Shown: positions 23,319 through 30,967 of the stretch, piece after piece
How the letters are laid out: each line of letters opens with the position of its first letter
Numbering within the stretch: the first letter of the stretch is position 1
NCBI GenBank assembly: GCA_964420045.1
Contig: CAYQPQ010000007.1
Coordinates: 1-45,774 of the forward strand
Reading direction: 5' to 3'
Length of the DNA stretch: 45,774 nt
DNA from: GCA-016699975 sp964420045
GTDB lineage: Bacteria; Patescibacteriota; Minisyncoccia; Moranbacterales; UBA1568
Program-made: the position numbers and the translations under genes
Notes under the pieces: generated by a model
Database searches by the model: none
What the model saw: only the letters and a program-made list of their open reading frames with translations
Told to the model about the DNA's origin: nothing

Positions 23319-24404
23319 ATGATATTCGGAATGAGGTGGAAATGATGACCCGGAAACTCCTGCATTTGCGGGACTCTCTTTGATGTGGCGGGGAAGTTGC
23401 AAAGAATCGCCGAACTGGAGAAGTTATCGCAAGAGGAGAACTTCTGGGGAGATACGCAAGAGGCGGGGCGTGTCCTGAAAGAACTCGAGCGGCTTCGCGG
23501 AGAGCGAGCACTTTTTGATCGGCTTGCTCAGGAGCTTGACGATATCCGAGAGCTTTCTGCGCTTGGGATTGAGGGGCAAGAAGCGGAGGATGTGGCAGTG
23601 CACTTTGCTCGTATTGCCGAAGAAGTAGACGCGCTCGAGTTCAAGACGCGTCTCGGCGGTTTGTACGATAACCATGACGCCATCCTCACGATCAAGAGCG
23701 GGGCAGGCGGTGTGGATGCCCAGGATTGGGCGGAAATGCTCCTTCGTATGTACTTGCGCTGGGCGGAGCGTCGAGAATTCTCCGCGAGTATCCTCGAGGA
23801 ATCGAGAGGGAATGAGGCGGGCATCAAGAGCGTGTCGGTCAAGATTGAGGGAGCGTATGCATTCGGGTACCTTCGTGGTGAAATGGGGACGCATCGATTG
23901 GTGAGACTTTCTCCCTTCAATGCGGACAATCTGCGACAGACATCGTTCGCATCGGTGGAAGTATTGCCGGTGCTTTCGGCAAAGGAAGGTATCGAAGTGA
24001 AGTCGGAAGATCTCGAAGTCGATACGTATCGTTCTTCCGGTGCGGGCGGACAAAACGTCAACAAGACTGAGACCGCTGTTCGTATTCGGCATATTCCGAC
24101 CGGCATTGTTGTCTCCTGTCAGACCGAACGTTCACAGCTGCAGAATCGAGAGAATGCGCTTACCATGCTTCGTGCGAAGCTTGAACAACTTCGGCTTCAG
24201 GCAGAAGAGGATGAAAAACGAGCGTTGCGTGGCGAACAGAAAAGCGCAGACTTCGGCAGTCAAATTCGATCGTATGTACTTCATCCGTACACCTTGGTCA
24301 AAGATCACCGAACGAAATATGAAACTGCACAGGCTCACGAAGTTCTTGATGGAAAATTGGATGAGTTTATAGAAGCTTTTCTCAAAACGCAGAAGAATGA
24401 ATAA
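23315..24404 (+). CDS. prfB: Peptide chain release factor 2, with programmed +1 frameshift
   Basis: Reads UGA and UAA stops and releases the peptide. Coding is join(23315..23380, 23382..24404), 362 residues. The first 22 codons (MNDIRNEVEMMTRKLLHLRDSL) end at CTT TGA (23378-23383). Skipping T23381 continues as DVAGKLQRIAELEKL, which matches RF2 N-termini. The CTTTGA slip site is the conserved autoregulatory signal of RF2 genes: low RF2 favours the shift. RF2 specificity motif SPF lies in VRLSPFNADN, and the catalytic GGQ in SSGAGGQNVNKTETAVR. A classical SD-like stimulator just before the slip site is weak (GCGGGA). ftsE follows 126 bases on, as in other bacteria. Confidence 0.96.
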
Positions 24405-24415
24405 TAGGGAGTAAA

Positions 24416-24448
24416 GAATTATGAATGAAGCCGGCAGGAATTATGAAT
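24416..24448. repeat. Short direct repeats in the prfB-ftsE gap
   Basis: gaattatgaat occurs at 24416-24426 and 24438-24448, separated by gaagccggcag, which resembles part of the GC palindrome at 23213. The 24405-24530 gap otherwise holds T/A-rich words (ttctcgattctcgattc) and no gene. Confidence 0.55.
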
Positions 24449-24530
24449 ACTGTATGCAAAGCTAAAAGGAAAGCGAAAGTGACATGAGGCTTGATTTCTT
24501 ATTCTCGATTCTCGATTCTTTTCTATATCT

Positions 24531-25211
24531 ATGATTCGTTTTGAAAATGTTACCAAGGTATATCCCGGCGATGTTTCTGTTTTGCAGGATATTAATCTTT
24601 TTATTGAGCCGGGGGAGTTTGTGTCGTTTGTGGGAGCAAGCGGTGCGGGGAAATCGACGCTCCTGAAACTTCTCTATGCTGAGGAAGAGCCGACTGCCGG
24701 GGAAATATTCTTTGGCGATCGTTCCATTGGCACTATCAAGCGGCGACTCTTGCCGTATTATCGTCGTAACTTCGGCACCGTATTTCAAGACTTTAAACTG
24801 CTTTCTCAGCGCACGGTTTTTGAGAATATCGCCTATGCGCTCGAAGTGGACGGGAAGAGCGCTGCGGAGATTGCCGAGGAGGTGCCGCAAATACTTGAGA
24901 TCGTGCGTCTCACAGAGAAGGCGGACAAATATCCCAAGCAACTTTCGGGCGGCGAACAGCAACGAGTGTCACTGGCGCGCGCATTGGTTCATCGACCGTC
25001 TGTCCTTATTGCCGACGAGCCGACGGGGAATCTTGATCCGGTGTCGGCATCGGACATTATCCGTCTCTTGCTTGAGATAAACAAGATGGGAACGATTGTG
25101 CTCCTTGCAACGCACAACAAGCCGATTGTCGACGGTCTCAAGAAACGTGTTGTGACGCTTGGCAACGGTACGATACTGCGCGATGAAAAACAGGGAAAAT
25201 ACATTGTCTGA
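24531..25211 (+). CDS. ftsE: Cell-division ABC ATPase FtsE
   Basis: ATPase half of the FtsEX complex, which couples septum formation to activation of peptidoglycan hydrolases. 226 residues, the usual length. Walker A GASGAGKST at 35-43; Q-loop VFQDFKLL; signature LSGGEQQRVSLARA from residue 138; Walker B VLIADEPTGNLDP from residue 158; H-loop LLATHNK. The stop is 15 bases before the ftsX ATG, so they are translated together. No SD; start at 24531 gives the standard MIRFENVTKVYPG. Confidence 0.97.
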   Translation: MIRFENVTKVYPGDVSVLQDINLFIEPGEFVSFVGASGAGKSTLLKLLYAEEEPTAGEIFFGDRSIGTIKRRLLPYYRRNFGTVFQDFKLLSQRTVFENIAYALEVDGKSAAEIAEEVPQILEIVRLTEKADKYPKQLSGGEQQRVSLARALVHRPSVLIADEPTGNLDPVSASDIIRLLLEINKMGTIVLLATHNKPIVDGLKKRVVTLGNGTILRDEKQGKYIV

Positions 25212-25226
25212 TATTTGTATGCGCCT

Positions 25227-26162
25227 ATGAGTATGCCAAAAGGAATCAAACTATTTCGAGCCGTTCGTGAAGGCATGCGAAGCTTCGTCCGGAGCGGCTG
25301 GCTTTCCGTCTCGGCTATTTTGACAATTGCGCTCGCTCTTTTTATTATCGGACTTGCCGGTGTTGAGGCGATTGCCACGCGATCCATACTTCAGAATTTG
25401 GAAGAAAAAATGGATATCACGGTTTCATTCAATGCTGATGTGAGTGAAGAACGCATTCTCGCTATTAAGTCCGAGCTTGAAAAGTACCGAGAGGTGCAAT
25501 CCATTACATATACATCAAGCGAGGCGGCGCTGGAAAAATTTCGCGTACAGAGCGAAGTTTCTGGCAACAAAGACGTGATTGAGCAGGCGCTCCAAGAGAT
25601 CGGCGAGAATCCGCTGTTTGCGTCGCTCTCCATCAAGGCGCAGTCGCCGGAACAATACAAGACCATAAATGACGCTATCGAATCCGCCTCGTTTCAGAAC
25701 GACATCTTTCGTGTGAACTATCGGGAAAACGAATCGATTATCAATCAGCTCACCGCTATCAATCGCGAAGTGGTGCGACAGGGAACGGTGCTCGGTGTTA
25801 TTTTCCTGCTCATCGCCTTTTTGGTAACCTTCAACACGATTCGCCTTACTATGTATGCGCGCCGCGATGATTTCGAAGTGATGCGCTTGGTCGGCGCTTC
25901 GAATCTCTATGTCCGTACGCCGTCCGTTGTTGAGGGTATTCTCTATGGCAGCATCGCGGCAGTTGTCTCGATGCTGTTTCTCTATCTCTATATTGAATTC
26001 CAGAGAATCAACCCCTTTTCGAAAAGCCTCATCGAAGGCGCCGGGCTTATGGGTTCTTTCGTCCACAATATTCTTTGGATTTTCTCGGGATTGTTCATTC
26101 TTGGCATTGCTATTGGTATCATGAGTGGCTTCCTCGCCGTCCGCCGCTTCATGAAGATATAG
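25227..26162 (+). CDS. ftsX: Cell-division permease FtsX
   Basis: Membrane half of FtsEX, 311 residues, four helices. Helix 1 follows a basic cytoplasmic N-terminus (SGWLSVSAILTIALALFIIGLAGV). A ~130-residue extracellular loop comes next (MDITVSFNADVSEERILAIKSELEKYREVQSITYTS), the part that binds hydrolases or adaptors. Three helices then follow (LGVIFLLIAFLVTFNTIRL; SIAAVVSMLFLYLYIEF; ILWIFSGLFILGIAIGIMSGF) with RRDDFEVMRLVGASN between them. The ATG at 25227 was preferred over a TTG four codons up. No gene for an FtsX-activated hydrolase is adjacent. Confidence 0.95.
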   Translation: MSMPKGIKLFRAVREGMRSFVRSGWLSVSAILTIALALFIIGLAGVEAIATRSILQNLEEKMDITVSFNADVSEERILAIKSELEKYREVQSITYTSSEAALEKFRVQSEVSGNKDVIEQALQEIGENPLFASLSIKAQSPEQYKTINDAIESASFQNDIFRVNYRENESIINQLTAINREVVRQGTVLGVIFLLIAFLVTFNTIRLTMYARRDDFEVMRLVGASNLYVRTPSVVEGILYGSIAAVVSMLFLYLYIEFQRINPFSKSLIEGAGLMGSFVHNILWIFSGLFILGIAIGIMSGFLAVRRFMKI

Positions 26163-26180
26163 CGTATTCCTCTCAGTCGC

Positions 26181-26209
26181 TTGATCTTTCGGGCGGTTTT
26201 GGCTATCCT
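26181..26209 (+). promoter_or_regulatory. Promoter of tRNA-Gln
   Basis: TTGATC (26181-26186), 17-base spacer, TATCCT (26204-26209). The predicted start (~26216) falls in the first arm of the ftsX terminator, so RNA from here would lack part of that hairpin. Confidence 0.55.
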
Positions 26210-26213
26210 TGGA

Positions 26214-26246
26214 GAAGGACTACCTTTGGTCCTTCCTCTTTTTTGT
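26214..26246 (+). terminator. Intrinsic terminator after ftsX
   Basis: Arms gaaggac (26214-26220) and gtccttc (26229-26235), loop tacctttg, then ctcttttttt-like T run. Confidence 0.8.
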
Positions 26247-26276
26247 TGTTTTTGTGAGAGAGGAAAAGGTATCTCT

Positions 26277-26348
26277 TGGGGAGTAGCCAAGCGGTAAGGC
26301 AACGGGTTCTGGTCCCGTGATGCGGGGGTTCGAATCCCTCCTCCCCAG
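26277..26348 (+). tRNA. tRNA-Gln (anticodon CUG), no encoded CCA
   Basis: Acceptor TGGGGAG/CTCCCCA (U1-A72 pair typical of tRNA-Gln), D arm GCCA-AGCGGTA-AGGC, anticodon loop TTCTGGT with CTG at 34-36, T arm GGGGG-TTCGAAT-CCCTC, discriminator G. Next bases are CAA, not CCA. Confidence 0.94.
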
Positions 26349-26360
26349 CAAAGTACTCTT

Positions 26361-26654
26361 ATGAAATTCATAAATGATCAATACAAAAAGGCTCGAGGTG
26401 GATATTCTCGACTCCTGCAAATCACTTGTCAAAAGTGCAATTCATTGGTGTGTAATTATCAGAAAGATGGTCCAGGAAATTTGCGTAGAATGTATATAGA
26501 TCGAATTTCAGATTCTAAAGTATCAACTGCCAGAAAGGATTTTTCTTGTCCAAACGGCCACCTGCTCGGTATTGGGATTATCTACAGAAAAGAGGCTCGT
26601 CCAGCATTCAGACTATTCGTCGACTCGATTATTAAGAGGATGGTAAAGTCTTGA
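26361..26654 (+). CDS. Small putative zinc-ribbon protein (97 aa)
   Basis: Unrecognised protein. A likely zinc-binding set is visible: CQKC (23-26), C31 and CPNGH (~63-67), arranged as two knuckles with a basic linker. It begins 12 bases after tRNA-Gln, which the tRNA promoter probably serves. The stop TGA overlaps a TTG start of the PPase-like gene (TTGA, 26651-26654), so the two are likely co-translated. Ends with an amphipathic C-terminal helix (RLFVDSIIKRMVKS). Function unknown; nucleic-acid binding is a reasonable guess. Confidence 0.55.
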   Translation: MKFINDQYKKARGGYSRLLQITCQKCNSLVCNYQKDGPGNLRRMYIDRISDSKVSTARKDFSCPNGHLLGIGIIYRKEARPAFRLFVDSIIKRMVKS

Positions 26655-27160
26655 AATATGTTCCAACTTCATCCCAGAGTCTCAGACAAAATTTTATGAG
26701 GTATCCAGCTGTTGTAGAAATCCCAAAAGGATCTGATCGGCGCATACATATGTCGTATGATATGAGCGGCTTTGTAGATCTTGGTGCTATAAAAGATGAA
26801 ATTCCAATAAACAATGGTGTGATCCCAGTCGCCTATGGGTATTTACCCGCTTTTATAAATAAAACAGAAGGCGATCCAGTCGATACTCTTATTTTTTCTC
26901 GGGAGGAGTATAAGACTGGAGATACTGCAGATGTTGTAATAATAGGGATGTTCATAAGAAAAGATGGTGATCACAAAGTTCTTGTTAGGGATAATACCAC
27001 AAGCTATGAGAATTTCTTGGATATACCTGAACAAGAAAGAAAGCTTCTCCTGGATTATTTTGGTTATAAGTCTGAAATCATTTCTGTGGATGAAGCCAAA
27101 AAAGCTGAGGACTACTTAAATGACCCAGAAATGGTACTAACAAGTTTGAATCTAAAATAA
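26651..27160 (+). CDS. Family I inorganic pyrophosphatase-like protein
   Basis: Resembles soluble family I pyrophosphatase, which hydrolyses PPi to drive biosynthesis. The opening strand is VVEIPKGSDRRIHMSYD. YGYLPAFINKTEGDPVDTLIF contains the YG(Y/F) and the D-P-x-D metal ligands (Asp75, Asp78). RKDGDHKVLVRD supplies the later Asp/Lys group (~105-109). Differences from canonical enzymes: the segment between the first strand and YGY is unusual (VDLGAIKDEIPINNGVIPVA), so substrate could have changed. Start: TTG at 26651 has a GAGGA 10 bases upstream and overlaps the preceding stop; the alternative ATG at 26696 lacks SD and shortens the protein by 15 residues. Confidence 0.72.
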   Translation: MKYVPTSSQSLRQNFMRYPAVVEIPKGSDRRIHMSYDMSGFVDLGAIKDEIPINNGVIPVAYGYLPAFINKTEGDPVDTLIFSREEYKTGDTADVVIIGMFIRKDGDHKVLVRDNTTSYENFLDIPEQERKLLLDYFGYKSEIISVDEAKKAEDYLNDPEMVLTSLNLK

Positions 27161-27233
27161 TCCCAACATTGTTCCATGGTGCTAGCTAGAAGAATTTCGT
27201 ATTTTTCTTATCTGCGTAAGAATAGATTTGTCT

Positions 27234-27701
27234 ATGGTTCATAGAATTCGTGCGGCATCGCTAATAGTCAATGATGACAAAGTTCTGCTAGTTAAGCATG
27301 TTCATCCTAGAACGGGATTTACGTGGTGGGTTCCCCCGGGCGGTGGCGTTGAAGAAAGAGATGCTTCTATCTTTGACTGCGCGAGAAGGGAAGCGTTTGA
27401 AGAGACGAATCTTACTGTTAATTTTTCTAAAATAGTCTATGTTCGTGAATTCCTCGACACGGAAAGTCAAAAATTGAACATAGAATTTTTCGTATTGGCA
27501 GATAACTATCGTGGTGAAATCGGATTGGAAAATATAAACGGTAACGGTCTTGATGAGCAATATATTAAAGAGGTTCGATGGCTATCGAAGGGAGAACTTC
27601 AGGATATTGTTGTCTTTCCTGAAATTCTCAAGGATGAATTCTGGAGTGACTGTGCGGTTAATTTCCCAACAGTTAAGTATCTGGGGAGACAAGAGGGATG
27701 A
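27234..27701 (+). CDS. NUDIX hydrolase
   Basis: Hydrolase of nucleoside-diphosphate-linked compounds, 155 residues. Nudix box at about 36-60: PPGGGVEERDASIFDCARREAFEETNL. The metal-binding REAFEE core is intact; the first conserved Glu of the box (GX5E) is replaced by Asp or shifted, and the box's final Gly is Asn. The short N-terminal strand (HRIRAASLIVNDDKVLLVKH) and C-terminal beta-alpha units are normal. Substrate cannot be inferred. Start ATG 27234 preferred to a TTG two codons earlier. The 140 bases between its stop and the M20 gene hold only a possible -10 box (TATAAA, 27826-27831). Confidence 0.9.
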   Translation: MVHRIRAASLIVNDDKVLLVKHVHPRTGFTWWVPPGGGVEERDASIFDCARREAFEETNLTVNFSKIVYVREFLDTESQKLNIEFFVLADNYRGEIGLENINGNGLDEQYIKEVRWLSKGELQDIVVFPEILKDEFWSDCAVNFPTVKYLGRQEG

Positions 27702-27845
27702 TATAACGCTGGGCGAAAATCCCATTTGCACCTAAATCGAGTGTTGGACAATATCTGTTCTCGTCGCAATGTTGACCATGATGGGATTACGTGCGATGCG
27801 GGGCGTCAGCGACTTGATGGTCATGTATAAATCCGTTCTGTGTGT

Positions 27846-28793
27846 ATGGACGTCATCAATCTCACTAAAAAACTCATGTCTATTCCGTCTGTGAGTGGGG
27901 ATGAGCTGTCTGTGCTCGAGTTTCTGGAGAGTATTCTTCCTGATTGTGGCTTCTCTTCTATTCGGAAGATTCCTCTTGAAGATGGAACCTATTGTCTTGC
28001 GGCATCCAAGGGGAAATCCGATGCATGGATCGTCGGGCATACGGATACAGTTCCCGGAGTTGTTTCAATCGAAGAAAAGGACGGAAAACTTTTTGGCAGA
28101 GGGTCCTGTGATACGAAGGGAAATGTTGCAGCGGCAATTGTCGCCTCGAAAAATCTCACAGACATCAATCTTCTCCTTACGGTCGGTGAAGAAAGCGACT
28201 TTCGAGGCGCCAAGCGCGTGGTGGAAGATAATGGAGTTATGAAGGGAAAACGATTCCTTATTCTCGAACCGACTTCTTCCGAATTCATGGATGGACAGCG
28301 CGGAGCGATTCTTCTTGAAGTATCGGCGGAGGGCGCACAAAAACATTCGGCGTTTATCGAAAAGACTTCTGAGAATGCTATTCATAACGTAGTAGAAGCT
28401 CTCAACATTCTCGGGAAACACAAATTTCCTTCCTGGAATGTTGGTACCATCCGTGGCGGTGTCGCAAAAAATATTGTTGCTCCGGAATGCTTTGCCGAAG
28501 TAACTATTCGCCCCGCTACGTTGAAAGAATTCAGAGATGTTTTATTGGCTATCGAAGAGACTCAAAAGGTACTTTCGGATGTAACCCTCAACATCAAAAC
28601 AGCTCTCGAACCTCTCGAAGGAAGGAAGCAAAAACAAGGCTTCACCGAAGCATACTTTTTTCGAGGGAACGGAAGAGAGGTAAATATTCTTGGCGTCGGC
28701 GATCTTCATGTGGCGCACTCGCCGGAAGAATATGTCCCGATAGCCGAGCTCGAAGCATTGCCGAAGAAGATTGCGGGGTGGGCGAGGGGATGA
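27846..28793 (+). CDS. M20-family metallopeptidase (DapE/ArgE-like amidohydrolase)
   Basis: Two-zinc amidohydrolase of 315 residues; the family removes acyl groups or dipeptide residues (DapE, ArgE, PepT, carboxypeptidase). Ligands and catalytic residues: HTD (His65, Asp67), GRGSCDTKG (Asp89), VGEES (catalytic Glu115, ligand Glu116), LEPTS (Glu141) and a late His in VAHSPEEYVP. The lid/dimerisation domain lies between ~155 and 245 (RGAILLEVSAEGAQKHSAF...). A diaminopimelate or ornithine role is possible, but no lys or arg genes are nearby, so specificity is open; scavenging of peptides would fit an auxotrophic CPR cell. Start ATG 27846. Confidence 0.9.
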   Translation: MDVINLTKKLMSIPSVSGDELSVLEFLESILPDCGFSSIRKIPLEDGTYCLAASKGKSDAWIVGHTDTVPGVVSIEEKDGKLFGRGSCDTKGNVAAAIVASKNLTDINLLLTVGEESDFRGAKRVVEDNGVMKGKRFLILEPTSSEFMDGQRGAILLEVSAEGAQKHSAFIEKTSENAIHNVVEALNILGKHKFPSWNVGTIRGGVAKNIVAPECFAEVTIRPATLKEFRDVLLAIEETQKVLSDVTLNIKTALEPLEGRKQKQGFTEAYFFRGNGREVNILGVGDLHVAHSPEEYVPIAELEALPKKIAGWARG

Positions 28794-28836
28794 AGAACAA
28801 TGATTCTTCTACCGAGAAAAGAGTCTATTCTCCAAG

Positions 28837-28872
28837 AAACTGCTTGCTGGCAAATGCCTATGCAAGCAGTTT
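28837..28872. terminator. Bidirectional terminator between M20 and ASCH genes
   Basis: Perfect arms aaactgcttgc (28837-28847) and gcaagcagttt (28862-28872) with a 14-base loop, T-rich on the right and A-rich on the left. The right arm overlaps the last codons of the minus-strand ASCH gene. Confidence 0.8.
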
Positions 28873-29202
28873 TATTTTTATTCCGAGAACGGTTTCTTTC
28901 TGTTCTTGTTCGGGTGTATAGAAGGTGTGGACATTCTCAAGAAGAGAGATTCTATCGGTATCGCCAAAATCTTCAATGGGAAAATCATCGAAGAGCTCGG
29001 AGAAGGTTTTATATCGGAGTAGCGCAACAACTTCCGCTCGGATGGTTTCTTGTTTTTCCGGTTGCTTCTGAAATTCGATACTATCGCCAAGTTGGATAGT
29101 CTTTCTTTTCTCATCAAATAGTCGAAGCTCGATGGTCTTTTTTCCATCCCGTATTTTTTCAAAGGGTTCCGACTGAAGACTCATGATGTGTATGGCAGGC
29201 AT
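28858..29202 (-). CDS. ASCH-domain protein
   Basis: Small (114 aa) ASCH/PUA-fold RNA-binding-type domain. Diagnostic pieces: the N-terminal EPFEKIRDGKKTIELRLFDEKRKTIQLGDSIEF with the E-x-R core, and YKTFSELFDDFPIEDFG followed by YTPEQEQKETVLGIKIKLL. The family has been linked to RNA binding or nuclease/amidohydrolase action on modified nucleosides (established for some members only). Start uncertain: ATG at 29202 or 29184, neither with SD. Convergent with the M20 gene and divergent from the small membrane protein, with which it nearly touches. Confidence 0.85.
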   Translation of the reverse strand: MPAIHIMSLQSEPFEKIRDGKKTIELRLFDEKRKTIQLGDSIEFQKQPEKQETIRAEVVALLRYKTFSELFDDFPIEDFGDTDRISLLENVHTFYTPEQEQKETVLGIKIKLLA

Positions 29203-29266
29203 AAAATTTTTTGGATTTGATCAGTCTTTACGTGGTAAGATTCCGAATGGTTTACTGCTGCGAATT

Positions 29267-29500
29267 ATGTACTCAAAGGCAGAAAAAACGCATCTCTTCA
29301 TCATTGGTATTGCCGCTCTTATTTGTTCCAGGGGCATGTTCTTTTTCTTTGATGACCCCGAGGGGCCGAATCTTTTGGTGGTGATGGGGATGGCAGTGGT
29401 TCTCTTTGGTTTTTCTGTGACAGTGTACTCCCTGTTGCCTTTCGCGAACCCAAAGAAGCTCTGGCTTACGATTTTTATTCAAGCATTGTCTACTTTTTGA
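29267..29500 (+). CDS. Small two-helix membrane protein (77 aa)
   Basis: Predicted to span the membrane twice: HLFIIGIAALICSRGMFFFF and LVVMGMAVVLFGFSVTVYSLLPFA joined by a short acidic loop (DDPEGPN). Start at ATG 29267, since the 28 codons upstream that keep the frame open overlap the ASCH gene. No family recognised. Convergent with the YdjM-like gene 64 bases away. Confidence 0.5.
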   Translation: MYSKAEKTHLFIIGIAALICSRGMFFFFDDPEGPNLLVVMGMAVVLFGFSVTVYSLLPFANPKKLWLTIFIQALSTF

Positions 29501-29564
29501 CTTTTTCTTTGTCTGAGATAGAGTGCGAGTTTTTGATGCAAAGAATCACGTGCGAGTTCGGCTA

Positions 29565-30125
29565 TTATTTCAAGATAAAGACGGTAAGAGTTACTATTGC
29601 GAAAGCGGCGAGTGTCATACTGAGTGGCGTTGGAGCGTCCATGCGCATAAGAATTTCTCTGATGAGCGTTCTTTTCTCTTGTCGTGCGGTCCACAATGAT
29701 CTTCTTTTCTCGAGCTGTTCTCTTTGCTGCCCTTCAGTAAGGGTGTATATTGCTCCTTGCGAGAAATACCAACTTTTTTTCGAGAATGGGTAAATCCATC
29801 GGATGCCGGTGGGGTATTCGGTGGTGGCGAAGGTGTCGAGTATGAAGTGACTTGTGAGGATAGCAAGAAAAAGCGTGGCAAGGTATGCATTCTGCGTTAA
29901 TGCGAATATGATTATACCAAGAAGGAGAAAGAAAAGTGGATAGTGTATGATGTGGTGCGTCACGAGAGAGAGTCGTTTCTTGAAGAGAAGGTAGGGGATG
30001 AAGTCAATATCCGGCAGAAGAGAAAGGCAGAGAGCAAGTGCGTAAAAAGACGCATCGAAATGACGCCCAAAAAGCACGGAAACAATGATGTAGAGTATGG
30101 TGCCAAAAGAGAAGTCTTTGATCAT
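29565..30125 (-). CDS. YdjM/DUF457-family membrane protein (putative metal-dependent hydrolase)
   Basis: Integral membrane protein of 186 residues in the YdjM family (PF04307-type). Signature: LSLLPDIDFIPYLLFKKR followed by THHIIHYPLFFLLLGIIIF, and later FLAILTSHFILDTFATTEYPTGIRWIYPFSKK. The D-x-D, H-H and H...D residues form a membrane-embedded metal site typical of this family and of related phospholipase C-like hydrolases. Family members are annotated as putative hydrolases; in Escherichia coli yDJM is LexA-regulated. No LexA box can be identified here. Divergent from the HAD gene. Confidence 0.82.
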   Translation of the reverse strand: MIKDFSFGTILYIIVSVLFGRHFDASFYALALCLSLLPDIDFIPYLLFKKRLSLVTHHIIHYPLFFLLLGIIIFALTQNAYLATLFLAILTSHFILDTFATTEYPTGIRWIYPFSKKSWYFSQGAIYTLTEGQQREQLEKRRSLWTARQEKRTLIREILMRMDAPTPLSMTLAAFAIVTLTVFILK

Positions 30126-30245
30126 AGGAGAAGAAATGACACGATGGGAGTTGCTAATCTAACCGATTTACCCTTAGACTAGCAGGAGAATAATTATCGG
30201 TCGAGGTTTGAATTGTTGCCGTACCTATTTTTGTTAAGAAGAAAT

Positions 30246-30884
30246 ATGAAAAAAGCTATTGAACGAGGTATCAAGGCAGTAGTATTTGATTATGGTGGAG
30301 TCATAGAGTTGACGCCCGGATCCGGAGGCGGTGTTCTAAGAGCGATAGCCGCCTCTCTCTCAGTGCCATTCGAGACATTTCAGAAGGAATACTTCAAGCG
30401 AAATCATTTGAGCAATGTTGGGAATATTTCCTGGGATGACGTGCTTCTTCAGGTGGTAGCTGTGTTCGATGATCGTAAGGAAGCGGGGGATCGCGCACTT
30501 TCTATTTTGGAGGACTTTCGATCGAGATTGCAGATAAATGAAGAATTAGTCAGTTTCTTTCCAATATTGCGACAGCAGGGATTTAAGGTGGGAATTTTCA
30601 GTAACTATCGGGAATCCCTCCGAGGAAGGCTTCGGGAACAGGGAATACTTGAGCAGATAGACGAAGTGGTTGTTTCTGGTGAAATCGGTTTTCAGAAGCC
30701 TCAGGAAGAGGCATTTAAAGCGCTTTTCAAGGTACTAAAGGTTCTTCCGGAAGAGGTTGTGTTTATCGATGATACGCCAAGAAGCTTGGAGACGGCTGAC
30801 GCTATTGGCTATATCCCGATTCTTTTTCGGGATAACGCACAACTTTTTGGTGAACTGCAAAAGCTTGGCATAACGGTTGAATGA
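30246..30884 (+). CDS. HAD-superfamily hydrolase
   Basis: Cytoplasmic phosphatase-like protein of 212 residues, subfamily IA-like with a helical cap. Motif I VFDYGGVI (nucleophile Asp15; the second Asp is Gly, a known variant also seen in several haloacid-dehalogenase-like proteins); motif II FSNYRES; Lys in motif III region GFQKPQEEAF; motif IV VVFIDDTPRSLETA. The variant motif I means that phosphatase activity is likely but not certain. Start ATG 30246 chosen as it directly precedes the fold. Its TGA stop overlaps a 24-codon open frame (ATGA). Confidence 0.88.
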   Translation: MKKAIERGIKAVVFDYGGVIELTPGSGGGVLRAIAASLSVPFETFQKEYFKRNHLSNVGNISWDDVLLQVVAVFDDRKEAGDRALSILEDFRSRLQINEELVSFFPILRQQGFKVGIFSNYRESLRGRLREQGILEQIDEVVVSGEIGFQKPQEEAFKALFKVLKVLPEEVVFIDDTPRSLETADAIGYIPILFRDNAQLFGELQKLGITVE

Positions 30885-30955
30885 AGGAAATTAATTTGAA
30901 GAGAAAGCTTGTCGCTTTGCAGAAGGTTGAGTTTGAAAAGAAACGTATCGATTGA
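30881..30955 (+). CDS. Possible 24-aa microprotein coupled to the HAD gene
   Basis: Its ATG overlaps the HAD stop (ATGA, 30881-30884) and 24 codons follow before TGA at 30953-30955. The peptide begins MKEINLKRKLVALQKVEF and is a strongly basic amphipathic helix. Overlap-coupled starts are used elsewhere in this window (11421, 16169), which is the only support besides the composition. Could be chance. Confidence 0.3.
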   Translation: MKEINLKRKLVALQKVEFEKKRID

Positions 30956-30967
30956 ATAACAACGTGT

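Noticed and set aside
23383..24404. prfB as a shorter gene beginning with GTG at 23385
   Set aside because: The upstream 22 codons, CTTTGA slip site and continuity with the RF2 N-terminus show programmed frameshifting.
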